Shown piece after piece: positions 48,309 through 60,176 of a DNA stretch of 64,000 bases. Both the position numbers and the translations under genes were made by a program. The first letter of the stretch is position 1, and every line of letters starts with the position of its first letter. The notes under the pieces are model-generated. The model saw nothing but the letters and a program-made list of their open reading frames with translations, was not told the origin of the DNA and did not search any database. This DNA is from Strongyloides papillosus (taxonomy: Eukaryota > Nematoda > Chromadorea > Rhabditida > Strongyloididae): positions 744,001 through 808,000 of the forward strand of contig SRSI01000019.1 in assembly GCA_005656395.1 (NCBI GenBank). The letters run 5' to 3'.

Positions 48309-50328
48309 CTAGCCTAATCCAAACAAGCCTTTGAAAATGCTGCCAATGATCATAGTTTCGATAATAGGTTTTTTGAAACCCCCTGCAAAAAATTAAATCA
48401 CAATCGTATTTATAAAACTAAGAAAACTTACATTCTTTTGCAAGGTCATTCATAAATCTAGAGAAATGGTCGAAGAAGTCTTTATCGTCTTCATACGAAT
48501 AGCTCTCATCTTCTTTATAGTTGTTTTTCATAATTGTTATAATCATAATTTTGATATCCGTCATAATAACCATTGCCTCTATAATAAGTATCATTACTAT
48601 ATTCACCATAATATTTATAATCATTATTATTATAGTAATATGATGATCCATTTCCACCATTTTGTGTACCATTGACATTAGGATTTGTACCATTAACATT
48701 GTTATGCTGCCCATTTGTGTTATTGCCAGCTAAATTTATGTATAAAATTTTAAAATATTGATTTTAATTAATTTTCTTACCTCCGTTGCCATGATTTCCA
48801 TTGTGACCAGGAAGAACTAAAAAAATTAAAATTATCATTTAATTAATTCCTTACATCCATTACCGGGATTTCCAGGACGACTAGGAGGAACTAAAAAAAT
48901 TGAAATTATCATTTATTTAATTTCTCGCATCCATTACCGTGATTTCCAGGGCGACCAGGAGGAACTAAAAAATCTAATTAGAAGTTTAAAAATTAACGAA
49001 AATTATAGATTTATTATACTGACAATGTCCATGATTTGGAGGGCGAGAATGTCCATTATTGTAGTCGGGATAATGGTCATAGTAAGATGGTTGATGACCT
49101 GGACCATGTGGATATCGTCCTGGTCCTTGCGGATTTAGACCTGGACCATGTGGATGTCGGCCTGGTCCTTGCAGATTTGGTCCTGAACCTTGTGGATAAT
49201 GGCCTGAGCCTTGTGGATATTGTCCTGAGCCTTGTGGATGTTGTCCTGGACCTTGTGGATATTGTTCTGGACCCTGTGGATATTGGCTTGGGTAATGTGG
49301 TTTTCCGCCTTGATGAGGCGGCTGTTGACCTGGGTTAGGTGGACGTCCGCTTGGATTTTGTGGGTATCCGCCCGGACGAGTGGGGCTTTGACCTGTAGTT
49401 TGATGATAACTATAATCATATTGGTATTACTTACCATTGCCGCTTACTTGCCCACCGTTATTATTATCATTTTGATTTGGACCTTTGGTAGTTTTACCAT
49501 TTTCCACGGTATCATCTAAAAATTCAAATTAACTTAACTATTATTTCTTAATATGCTGATTTTTACTTGTCGCTGGTTTTATAGTCGAGTTTTGTCCATT
49601 ATCATAATGATATTGACCATCACCATTTGGATCGTAATATTCTTGATCATCATAATATTCGGGATTGTCGCCATAACCATCATAATAAAAAGTACCTAAT
49701 TATACATAAAATAAACAGTTAAAATATATATCATTATTACCATTTACACTACTATTGTTTGGATGAGTAGATCCACCTAAATTGTCAAAATTAATAGTAA
49801 TTAACAAAGATTGAATATAAAAAATATAATTATACCCATTGTAGTAGTAGCCTTGGTGGTTGTAGTTGTTCTTATCGTTGTAGTTGTCGTTTTTGTTGTT
49901 GTTGTTATTGCTCTGTTGTTTCTTTTTCCTTTGCCTGGTTTTTTTTTATTTGGCTTCTTTTTATCTGGCTTCTTTTTGTCTTGTTTTTTTTCGTCTTTTT
50001 TTTTATTGCCTTTTTTTTTGCTCTCCGATTTCTTTCCCCCTGATTTTTTTTTTTATCTTGTTTTTTTTCCTCTAATTCTTTTTCTTCCGAATTTTGTTCG
50101 TCTGATTTTTTATCATCTGATTTACTTTTGCTTTTCTTAGCTTTTTGACTCTTAGGAGATTATCCTTTAAAAAATTACTTATTAAAACCTTAGTTTAAAA
50201 CCTACATCATCTAAAGAATCTATATCTCTTTTAACAATTTCCTTGTTATACAATTTAAATCCAATAGAAATAGGTAGTAAATTTAAAAGAAGAATTAAAC
50301 TAATATGCAGCAGTAAAAATTTCGTCAT
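48309..50328 (-). CDS. modular secreted protein: Lys-rich, Thr-rich and Pro-Gln-Gly repeats, 11 exons
   Basis: Unrecognised family. Exons: 50206-50328, 49836-50150, 49741-49776, 49567-49695, 49435-49515, 49024-49392, 48929-48964, 48855-48890, 48781-48816, 48432-48729, 48309-48382. Exon 1 is a signal peptide (MTKFLLLHISLILLLNLL) plus VKRDIDSLDD; intron 1 is phase 0 and the others phase 1. Exon 2 encodes a Lys-rich block (DKKKPDKKKPNKKKPGKGK) and a Thr-rich run. Exon 6 carries imperfect heptads of the type QYPQGPG. Exons 7-9 are three 36-nt copies (PPGRPGNHGNG). Exon 10 is Asn/Tyr-rich and acidic; exon 11 ends GSIFKGLFGLG. Exons 2 and 10 are each one base off the expected length, in A-runs, so frame breaks there may be errors. 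About 510 residues. Confidence 0.65.
48781..48964 (-). repeat. tandem triplication of a 36-nt exon with its intron
   Basis: Three units of 74 bases (36-nt exon plus 38-nt intron) at 48929-48964, 48855-48890 and 48781-48816. Exons encode PPGRPGNHGNG, PPSRPGNPGNG and LPGHNGNHGNG; introns share AATTTCAATTTTTTTAG-like ends. The first unit has donor GCGAGA where the others have GTAAGG and GTAAGA. Confidence 0.75.
49024..49392 (-). repeat. 21-nt coding repeats (Pro-Gln-Gly heptads)
   Basis: A 369-nt exon with about ten imperfect copies of a 21-nt unit encoding Q-(Y/H/L)-P-Q-G-(P/S)-G. Because the unit length is a multiple of three, frames on both strands appear open; the phase that joins the neighbouring exons is the Pro/Gln/Gly one. 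Confidence 0.8.
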
Positions 50329-51682
50329 TTAAAACTTGAGCTCATAGAAATGCTTTTATTTTTGTGAACACTATCGCTTTTATTAAATCAAAATTTAATA
50401 AAAAAAAGTTATATTTTGTGAATAAATAAAAAGGTTATAATGCGGTTACATGTGTTGAATTTCAAATATCAGTCTTTTATGAAATAATTTTTTTATATTT
50501 ACCACTGATCACTTAATTTTTTAATATTTTTTTAAAGTTCAAATAAATTGCTAGAATATTACTTTACTGCTTTTAAATAAATTTTCATGCTTCTTAAACT
50601 TCCAAAAACAAAATTATTTCGTCGGTAATTCACAATCAATATAATATAAAAGTTTTAGGTATCATTCTTAAGATTGGTATAGAAATATATTTATCAAATT
50701 ACTTTTAGCAACAAAAAATTAATAAAACAGACCACAACGCAAAAATATTTATAAGTTACATAAAGCTTATACAATCGAATAAACCAATGCAGAGTTAGTT
50801 ATAAGATGTTTAAAGAAATAATAATTTATATTATCACACTTATATAGTTCCATATCGCACAAAAAAGTCATTCATTATTCTAATTCACCATCTAATTCAA
50901 CAATTATTGATAAATGATATTCACTTATTCTCTAAAGCTTTTGACACAAATAAAAAAGTAGATTTGGTAGATATTAATTATCAAGATACGTTACAGAGTA
51001 TTAGATAAAGAAAAAAGAGTTCATAAAATCTGTAAAGTCTAGATTCTGTTCTCAAAACTTGGAAAAAATATTATTCCAAAGATTATTTGACTGGTGAATC
51101 TTCCAATTGTACTGTTTGAAATTGTTGTAGACACATAAAATTTTGATTTTACTTATATTATTTTCTTTAATAGAACATTCTTTTGTACTATTATTATAAT
51201 TTTATAATTTCGGATTTGATCGTATTTCTAAGTAATGAAGTCATAAGTCCATTATTATTTAAAAAATATGTTGAATAGCTACAAATATTGATTAAAAATT
51301 TATTTCATTTTGTTTTTATTACTGTCCGCTTATTTTTTAAAAAATGTTTGTATTTTCAAATTGTAGCATTAAATTTACTAAAATCTCAAACACAATATAA
51401 ATTTATTGGAAGTCTTAATTTTTTTCGAAGAATTTTTTTACTTTATCTTTCTCTTATCACATTAATATGCTTGGTTATAAAATACAATAATTTTAAAAAC
51501 ACTTCCTAAAAAAATTTAAATACAAAATAATGCGTGACAACTTTGTTAGTTTTGTTGCAAAACTACAATAACTGTCAGAACACAAATTTGAGTTATTACT
51601 AAGCTATAATTTATTAGTTAAAATATTTTTTCTAAGATTTTATTTTTGTAAATATAAAAAATATTATCTCAACTAATAAAAA
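50329..51682. other. intergenic, possible receptor debris
   Basis: Upstream region of the secreted-protein gene. The frame 51288-51509 is hydrophobic with a basic loop and could be the tail of a decayed receptor, but no family motif is visible. Confidence 0.35.
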
Positions 51683-52613
51683 ATGGCCGTACAACCATAT
51701 TTCTACTATATATCTCAGTGTAGTAAATATTATATCATCATTAACATCAAGTGTGTTGTTGTTTACCTATATAAAACTTCAGGTAACTTATAAAATTTTG
51801 TATAATACATATTTTTTTCAGTTATTTCACAAAAATTTGCGTCACATCTTTTATTTTTTCCTTATATTAACATTTTTAAGCGAGTATTCCTCTTCAATAT
51901 AAAACATTTCATACGTTTTACTGAATCCCCAGCGATTATTTTTATAGAATTGTTGATAACTTTTCAATTACAAATACGTCATCAATCATTGTTTTAACAA
52001 TCTTTCTTCCCATTGAACGTATCTGGGCATTTTTAAACAGAAAAAATTATGAAACAGATGATAACAAAAAAGTTACAAAATTTATATTAGTTTTTTATAC
52101 AATCGCTATTACATACCCAATTTTAATAAGGGTTGGTGTTTACTTTGAAATCATACATTCTATTGAACACATCTACTTTTTATTATCAGTTCAAATACTT
52201 CTTTCTATTGTAAGTTGTAACTAAAAGCTTATCTCATATTTTTAAATTAGATTTTTGGCATTGTCATTTATAAAAATTACAATATCTACAAAAGAAAATT
52301 AACAGCATCAACAATTTGAGCTATCACTCTCAGAAAAAATATCAAATGCAAGAGATCTATAAAAATTCATTGATAATTTCACTAATTATCTATAGCAGTA
52401 TTTTATTTAATGGTATTATCAGTGCTCATTTACTATTTTTTTATTGATAAATCACTTAAATCTTTGAAAAGTACCAATTCTTATTTAATTTGGGAGATTT
52501 CTTTCAATATTACTTTTTGGATTCGCTTTTTAATATTAGCTATCTTAAATAAAAGGTTAAGAAAAGTTGTATTTGATAAATGTCCTTGCAACGTTTCGAA
52601 AATAAACTCCTGA
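51683..52613 (+). pseudogene. SRE-class chemoreceptor, frame broken
   Basis: Segments in several frames spell an SRE-type receptor in order: a TM1-2 part with LFHKNLRHIFYFF (after a 40-nt intron near 51,781-51,820), FLPIERIWAFLNRKNYE corresponding to the SRE motif after TM3 (ER..A....YE), a TM5 region ending at a GTAAGT donor near 52,210, FELSLSEKYQMQE corresponding to the diagnostic LSERYQ..EN motif before TM6, and LRKVVFDKCP as the tail. Breaks occur near 51,885, at an A-run near 52,337 and near 52,393. Each is one or two bases, so assembly error is possible, but as given there is no complete frame. Confidence 0.6.
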
Positions 52614-53164
52614 TTCAAATGGCTCTATTGAAAAAGAAAAAAATGAAGGTCATGAATATTTTAAAATTTATGCAGATAAATGGTAATAAATTTGTGGATA
52701 ATTTACATTCGTTTTCATATAAAAAATTGGTAAAAATTCGAAATAAAAAAATTGACATCATAGATAAAGTATTAAAGATTGATGTGTGATTCATGTTGTA
52801 GGCTTTACGATTATGATGATCGATAACGTTAACAATTTAGCGATAAATGATATTTTGAATTATTATTGGTAGAATTTAATTTTTCCGATTTAATTTAAAC
52901 TAATTGCTGGATATCTCACGAAGATCTCGATGATGTTGTGTTGGTGAACTAATAACTTCAAAAACATGTTATTATACAAATTCAAATTGTTTTCCAATTT
53001 ATCTTTGAATAATGATCTCAACCTATTATATTCTCCAAATACCAAATTGCTTATGTAAATAAATTACTTAATTTAAAATATTATTTTATTCATAATTTAA
53101 AAAAATGGATATATTATTGTTTTGTAAATAAAAAATCTACATAAATTTAGTAATTGTAAAATTT
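52614..53164. other. intergenic spacer
   Basis: A short basic frame overlaps the receptor 3' end (52,614-52,789) but has no recognisable features. Otherwise AT-rich. Confidence 0.35.
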
Positions 53165-54154
53165 TTACAAATTATTTAAATTGAATTTTTCTTGCAAAAC
53201 TAATAAACTTTTTTTTTCTGCTTTTAAGAATGGTAGAAATATAAATAATGTAACATTAATTATAGGTATAAGTGATAGAATTTGAATCAAATGAGTACCA
53301 AATGTTGCTACCAACACGTTTGGTAATAATAGTAATGAATACAATATAGTATAAAAACAGGAAAAAGCGATATGAATAAAGGAACTATACACTGGAGAAT
53401 TGATATCCTCATAAACTCTTTGTTAAGTTTTCTTCGTTATATCGGACATTACAGTTGTAAATTGTGTGCATGTGGTTCTTGGAGTTCATATAATGGGCAA
53501 ACACTAATTACATAATTTAAACCAAAAGTATATAGGAACACCTAAATATGCGGTAATGATTTAGTCGAATTCTAAAAATTCTTATTTATCTTTATATAAT
53601 TTTAAACATACTATTTTACAACTAATTCCGTATACTTCTTTTCAAAAATAGAGTATTTAATGTTATAGTTTCAACCCATTGTGATAATGATTTCTGGTAT
53701 ATCAGAAGTGAAAGTAAACCAATTTGAGGTGGATACTAAAAAAGGACATAAATAGCATAGAGAATAAATAACAGAATCTAATTTTTGTTATTTTTTTCTG
53801 TACAAATATAATAATATCTGCTAATTAATATAATGTAGGGACAGAAATGTTAAAGTAGATAAAGTATACTCTAATAGAACATAAGAGTTTTAATAAAATA
53901 TGGTTTTGTAAATAATTACTAAATCGGTCTAAAATGACAACAACATTATCATGTATTATAAAAGTCTGAATTTTCAATACTAGTTGAATCAATGAACTAA
54001 GAAATCCTCCAGAAAATTGAAAAAGCAGCAATTTTTTATACTCTTTACTTTGATTTTCACAAGAAAATGTTAGAACATTATAAATAGCAATAGTACTCAA
54101 AAATATTCCTGAAAAACCACTCAAAAAATTTATTGTTCCATTTACATAATCCAT
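53165..54154 (-). pseudogene. seven-transmembrane receptor fragment
   Basis: The - strand frame starting at 54154 gives TM1-3-like helices (109 residues), and the frame 53165-53392 gives TM6-7 with IIN(V)..FIFLPF and a basic tail, as in STR-superfamily receptors. Between them are pieces of a TM4-5 region in other frames with stops, so the gene is broken or has introns I could not place. Ligand and subclass unknown. Confidence 0.4.
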
Positions 54155-55101
54155 TTTAATTTTTAATAAACTTATTATAGTGGACTTTTATTCTTTATAT
54201 CATATTTTTTTTAACTTTTACGTCAATTTAAAGATATGGGAAATGTCAAAAAATACTTTTCTTACAAAATATATCTCATAAAGAATGAATAAAAAATGAT
54301 AATGTACTTTATTAATGATTTCTTTCTTCTTTTATACACTTTTTTAATGTTCTAATATTTTTTGCTACTATATAATTATTATTGTCATGAAAAATATTCC
54401 TAGGTAACATGGGACCCAATATATTAAAAAAATTCGTTTAGTTCTTGATATTAACTACAATATAGCACGTCATCTATTAATATTACTACAATTTATAACT
54501 TATGTATTATAATCTCTTTACAAGATTAAAAATTATCTAGATTGATATATTTTAATTGAGGCAATGACGAAGAATTATATTTTATAAATGAACAAGCATA
54601 AAACTGTAAAATAATGCCTTCCAACAAAGATTATAAAAACGAACTTGATAGAGAATTTTATTTGTAGTCTTATTATTGTGGTTAACCTTAAAGTATCAAA
54701 ACAACATGATGAAATAAATGATAATATTAAAAGTAAAAATTTTATATAAAAATCTGCAAGATGTTTACATAAAACTTGCAAAAAAACAGTTAGGAAATAT
54801 GCAGAGTTGAAACAAAATATGCAATTTATCAAAATCAAACATATAGGTGGTTCTTAAGATAATACTCGAATGATAATGTATATTTCTGAATCTTCCCATT
54901 TTAATTCGCAAATTTATATACCTTAATATTAGTGGTGAAATATTAAAGATTTAAAGTGAAAAAAAACAATTTTACTTATGAAACATCATGAAAGTGTACT
55001 AAATCTATTGCAAAGAAAAGGAATAATAGTATAAAAATTGAAATATTTTTCCAAAAGAGAAATCACTTTAAAATAAATTAATTTAGTATTAAATTTTACA
55101 A
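54155..55101. other. intergenic spacer
   Basis: AT-rich. The hydrophobic - strand frame 54575-54838 could be further receptor debris but shows no motif. Confidence 0.3.
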
Positions 55102-56402
55102 ATGATTTCTTTAAAAAAGTTTCATTTGATTTTGGCTGTAAATTTATTTAAATACGTTTTTTACATCACAGTCATTTTCTATATAACCAATAACTTATGG
55201 AAGAAAGGTAAAGTTTCTTTATTTAAACTAAATATTTTATATAATCATTAACAATTTTAAACAAAATAAAAAAAGGATGATACGATTTAATCGTATAAAA
55301 AATAGCTCTTTGTTATTATTTATAGTGTTTATGTCCTTAGAATGTTTCTAAATTAAAAAGATTTTTTCTATTTTTTTTTTGGAATTAGGGCTTCTTATAT
55401 TTTATAAAATCATTAAGAAGGCCAATTAGAGCACCGTATAATCAGGAAATTGCTAGTTATTTGCATTTATTAGGTTTTCGAAGTTATCATGTAGATGCAG
55501 GGAGATGTATATCAAAGTAAGACTATGTTTTAAAATTAATTAAAATATTTTTTATATTTTAAATAGATTCGTGCCTTTTTTTAGATCCTATAATTTATAC
55601 GAAAGTAAGGTTGTCGTTGTGACGAATCGAGAAATAAATGTGGATTTTATGTACTAGTTTCTGTGTATGAAAACTTTATTGTCCTCGTATTTAGTGGAAC
55701 TTTGACTAATAGTCAACTGTTGAAACAACCACTTTCTTTTTTTTCAAAAACGGATCTATTACAAGCAACTCGGGTCTTGTAAATAAATATTATGCAAAAT
55801 CGTTGAAAAGGTATGGGTTCATGCTAAGCGTGTTTTCTTTGATCGTAGATTTCGTTCTTATAAAGTTTATGTTACCGGGCATTCGCTTGGTGCGGCGTTT
55901 GCTTCACTTGCCGCTTTTAAAATATCTTATTCTAAATATAGAAATGGTAAAGACATTTATTTATATACTTTTGGAGGACCAAGAATTGGGTCATTAGAAT
56001 TTGCCAAAAATTTTGACAAAAAAGTGCCAAACAGTTGGCGTGTTGTAGTTGGTACAGATATTGTTCCGCATTTTCCTCCATGTACAAAAATGAAAGAGAG
56101 AAATTTAAAATTTTACAAAGGGATTTTTCGTAGAAGAAAAAGTAAACCACGTGATCCATATGATCATAATGGGCTATTATCACCATGGTGTTGAAGTTTG
56201 GTATCCATTAGGAACAAAGTCTAAATATTTTATATGTAACGGATATCCAAAAAATGAAGATTTCAGTTGTAGTGATGGATTAGTTTATCAAAAAAGAAGT
56301 TTTTGGGAAAATAGACGAAATCACAGTATATATTTTTATAGATTTATTAGACAATACATTGATATCTTTTTATATAAACCTAATGTAATTTTGTGCACTT
56401 GA
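55102..56402 (+). pseudogene. class-3 (fungal-type) lipase-like, tandem copy 1
   Basis: Exon 1 55102-55207 encodes a hydrophobic leader, exon 2 55389-55516 gives APYNQEIASYLHLLGFRSYH, exon 3 starts at 55567 with FVPFFRSYNLYESKVV and the strand/oxyanion region IVLVFSGTLT. The nucleophile elbow GHSLGAAFASLAAFK, GGPRIGSLEFAKNF, an Asp candidate in VGTDIVPHFPP and a His candidate in HHGVEVWYP are all present, so the Ser-Asp-His set of class-3 lipases can be recognised. One-base shifts occur at a T-run near 55,402, near 55,800 and at GGG near 56,168. With the leader it would be a secreted esterase or lipase. As written the frame is broken. Confidence 0.7.
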
Positions 56403-57051
56403 CAAGCATCCAAATAATCCTAGATATCAACTAGGAGATTAATGTTTTAATATAAAAAAGATATCACAATTACCAATTTAATTTACATTAGGCTTTATTT
56501 TTAATTATTTATAATTATATTTCAATGGGTAGGAATTAAATTTAAACAAATAAATATCAGTAGTTAAGTATAATAAATTTCTCTAGTTATTCTTTCAAAA
56601 ATAATGGCAATCGTTTTAGAAGGTTTAACGGCTTTGGTACTATCCCAACTAAAATTTATTATAACTTCAGATACCTTTTTTACTTAAATAACTTTTAAAT
56701 TAAGCCATCTAAGATAATGAGTTAGAAGCTCAGCAATTTTTACACCATTTTGTATTCATTCAGCTATACCTATATTGAAAATGGTAAAAAAAAAGTTAAC
56801 TCTAATTTTATCAAAAAATTTATACTTTTGTACTTTAGGTAAATCAATCATTAATACACAAAGTTTTGTGTGAAAGGAAGTATTTTTTTCTATTTGATTA
56901 AATATTTGAGTGATCACTAATAACTTTTAAATCTCGTAAAAATAACTGATTTATATAAAAAAAATATCCTTTTAAAAATCATTTAAAGAAAATATTTTAA
57001 GTTCTTGGAATGTTTCTAATTAAAACTTTTTTTTCTAATTTTTTTGGAATT
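56403..57051. repeat. spacer duplicated with the lipase genes
   Basis: About 56,580-57,000 is related to 58,380-58,790 (ATGTTTTATACTTAAAATAA-like and TCATTAATACA stretches), so the repeated unit of about 1.7 kb includes the upstream region. Confidence 0.55.
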
Positions 57052-58098
57052 AGGACTTCTTATATTTATAAAATCATTAAGAAGGCCAATTAGAGCACCA
57101 TATAATCAGGAACTTGCTAGTTATTTGCATTTATTATGTTTCGAAAGTTATCATGTAGATGCAGGGAGATGTATACCACAGTAAGACTATACTTTAAAAT
57201 AAATCTAAAATATTTCATGTATTTTTTAATAGATTTGTGCCTTATTTTAAAGACTTTAGATTATATAAAAGTAAGGTTGTTATTTGTGACAGGTCAAACA
57301 ATCAGTGTGGATTTTATATACTAGTTTTCCGAGTATCTCGGTGCCATTGTCCTCGTATTTAGCGGAACTGTAACCGATAGTCAATTTTTAAAACAACCAC
57401 TTTCTTTTTTTCAAAAACGGATCTATTACAGCAACTCGGGTCATGTAAATAAATATTATGCAGAATCGTTGAAATGATATGGAAACATGCTAAGTATATT
57501 TTCTATAATCCTGGATATGGTGGTTTGAAAGTTTTTGTTACCGGACATTCGCTTGGCGCAGTTTATGCTTCACTAGCTGCTTTTAAAATATCTTATTCTA
57601 AATATAGAGATGGTAAGGACATTTTTTTGTATACCTTTGGAGGACCAAGAATTGGTCGTTAGAATTTGCTAAAAATTTTGATAAATTAGTACAAACAGTT
57701 ATCGTGTCGTAGTTGGTACAGACATTATCGTACACTTTCCTCCATGTAAAAAAATGAAAGAGAGAAATTTAAAATTTTACAAAAGGATTTTTCGTAAAAG
57801 AAAAAGTAAAACCTTGTGATCCATATGATTATAATGGCTATTATCACCATGGTGTTGAAGTTTTGGTATCCATTAGGAACAAACTCTAAATATTTTATAT
57901 GTAACGGATATCCAAAAATGAAGATTTCGGTTGTAGTGAATGGATTAGTTTATCATAAAAGAAAATTTTGGAAAATAGACGAAAATCAACAGTATATATT
58001 TTTTAGATTTAACAGACAAATACGCTGATATCTTTTTATATAAACCTAATATAAAATGTAGTCTTAGAAAAAGTCCAAAAATCGTCGAATTCAACTAG
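57052..58098 (+). pseudogene. class-3 lipase-like, tandem copy 2
   Basis: Paralogue of the gene at 55102, with the same exon order: GLLIFIKSLRRPIRAPYNQELASYL in the first visible exon, then the region with IVLVFSGT, GHSLGAVYASLAAFK, GGPRIG, HFPPC and a His-containing HHGVE segment. Compared with copy 1 it lacks a base at 57,655 (ATTGGTCG), has extra bases in T-runs near 57,862 and in A-runs near 57,807, and other small indels. No leader exon was identified upstream. It cannot be translated as one protein as given. Confidence 0.65.
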
Positions 58099-58820
58099 GA
58101 GATTAATGTAATAGAATAGTAGGATTTAATTTCTAAGATTTAAATATAAAAATTTATTATATGTAGAAACTATATAATGATGGCATTTTGTCTTTGAAGT
58201 TGATTGACGTTTAGCAAAAAAGAATTTTTACTGTAGTTAATAAAAATGTTTCACAATAATTAATTTATTTTTATATTAGCGTTATTTTTAATTATTTATA
58301 AATTTATACCAATGTGTTAGAAACCGAATTTAAAAATAATATCAGCAATAAAGTGTAAAGAAGTTGATATTTGTCTCCTAAAAATATACTGTCAGTTATC
58401 TTAAGAAACTTGAAGGCTTTAGAACCATTGAACTAAATTTATTACTATTCCAGATGTTTTATACTTAAAATAATTATTAATTAAGTTACCTTTGATTATA
58501 AATTTATAAATTTTGTATACATTGTTTGTCCTTCAGTTTGCCCTGTTGAAAATTATAAAAAAATTTTACTTTTAATCATATCAAAAAATTTATACTTATG
58601 TACATTGAATATATAATCATTAATACATAAACAATTGTGTGTATAAGAGGTTTTTTCTCTATTCCGATTAAATATTTAAATGATCATTGGTAACATTTCA
58701 ATTGTCAAAATAAAACTAATTCGAATACAAAAATATTCTTTTTCAAATCATGTAAGGAAATCTTTTAAGTTCCTACAATTTATATGATTAAAATATTTTA
58801 CCTAATTTTTCTGGAAATAG
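58099..58820. repeat. spacer duplicated with the lipase genes
   Basis: The distal half matches the spacer before copy 2. Nothing else recognised. Confidence 0.5.
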
Positions 58821-59859
58821 AGCTTCTTATATTTGTAACATCATTGGAAGCTTATTTAGACCACGATATAATCCTGGAAATGCGATGTATTTACATTTAT
58901 TATGTTATGAAGCTACTTTTATGATGCAGGAAGATGTATACCTCAGTAAGACTATATTTTAAAATTAATTAAATATTTTATACATAGATTCGTGATTTTT
59001 TTTGAATCTTTTAATTATATAAAAGCGAAGTTATTACTTGTGACAAATCAGAAATAAGTGTGGCTATTATATATTAGTTTCTGAAGCTAGAAAGTCATTA
59101 TTCTCGTATTTAGTGGAACTCTTAGTAATAATCAAATCAGCAAACAAGTATTTTCCATGTTTAGGAAACAGATTTATTACAGTAAACTCAGGCCTTGTAA
59201 ATAAATATTATGCAGAATCATTTGAAAATGGTATGGTCACATGCTAAGAGTATTTTTCATCGATCACAGATATAGTAATTATAAAGTTTATGTCACTGGG
59301 ACATTCACTTGGTAGTGTGTTTGCTTCATTGGCAGCTTACAAAATAAGTTGTGAAAGATATAGAAAAGCCAAGGACATTCATTTGTATACTTTTGGAGGA
59401 CCAAGATTTGGATCACCTGAATTTGCCAAAAATTTTGACAAAAAAGTGCCAAACAGTTGGCGTGTTTGTAGTTGGATCAGATTTTATTCCACATTTTCCC
59501 CCATGTAGAAAAGTAAAAGATCAAAATCTAAAATTTACAGTAAAATTTTTAAAAAAAGAAAAAAGTAGACTTGTGATCCGAATTTTCTTAATGGATATTA
59601 CCACCACGGTACTGAAGTTTGGTATCCAGCAGGAACAAATGGCAAATATTACATATGTAACGGAAAACCGAAAAACGAAGATTTCGGTTGCAGTGACGGA
59701 TTATTATTTCGAAAAAGAAATGTACGTCAACACAGATATAACCACAGTGAATATTTTAAAGATTTAACAGATCAATACTTTTATATGTTTTATTATAAAG
59801 CCGACAGAAATTGTAAAATTATAAGAAGGTCCAAAAAATCGTCGACCTCTACTACATAA
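58821..59859 (+). pseudogene. class-3 lipase-like, tandem copy 3
   Basis: The most diverged lipase copy. It retains GHSLGSVFASLAAYKIS, YTFGGPRFGSPEFAKNF, DFIPHFPPC, HHGTEVWYP and a Cys-containing end (KADRNCKIIRRSKKSS). An extra G before the elbow (GGGA at 59,296), a T insertion in GTGTTTGTAG at 59,464 and other shifts break the frame; the exon before the oxyanion strand is partly eroded. It belongs to the same tandem expansion, with no evidence of activity as written. Confidence 0.65.
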
Positions 59860-60044
59860 ATAACTTTTAAATTTTTACGTTAAATATGTATAATTATTGA
59901 TTTATTTTTCATTCACTTTTTTTTGGCCATTAAAGCTACGATTAGGTTTTAATTAATCTTACATTACATCGATAGTTAGTAATTGGTTTCGAAATAATTC
60001 AAAAAAATATATTCTTTAATTTCTTTGTAATTTGTTTTAAAGAT

Positions 60045-60176
60045 TAGTAAAAATTATGCATAATTTTTAATTTCTCTTTAAGACCTTTGTTTATTGGGGA
60101 GTTATCTCCCAGTTTTAGTTACACTTTTTATTATTTCATTTATTATCCACTTCTTACATAATAAAATTTTCAACTA
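60045..60176 (+). repeat. left LTR
   Basis: 132 bp, ending TTTTCAACTA, nearly identical to 63439-63570. Contains CTCCCAGTTTTAGTTACAC and an ATAAAATT signal. No clear target duplication seen at the outer flanks. Confidence 0.8.

Noticed and set aside
49036..49338. + strand frame rich in DLDHVD/LVDIVL repeats
   Set aside because: Antisense reading of the 21-nt Pro-Gln-Gly repeat; repeats of three keep all frames open.
49811..50140. + strand frame with a run of hydrophobic Phe/Leu/Val residues
   Set aside because: Antisense of the Lys/Thr-rich exon 2 (AAA codons read as TTT); not a membrane protein.
54575..54838. Hydrophobic - strand frame of 87 residues
   Set aside because: May be receptor debris, but no conserved motif or exon partner could be found.
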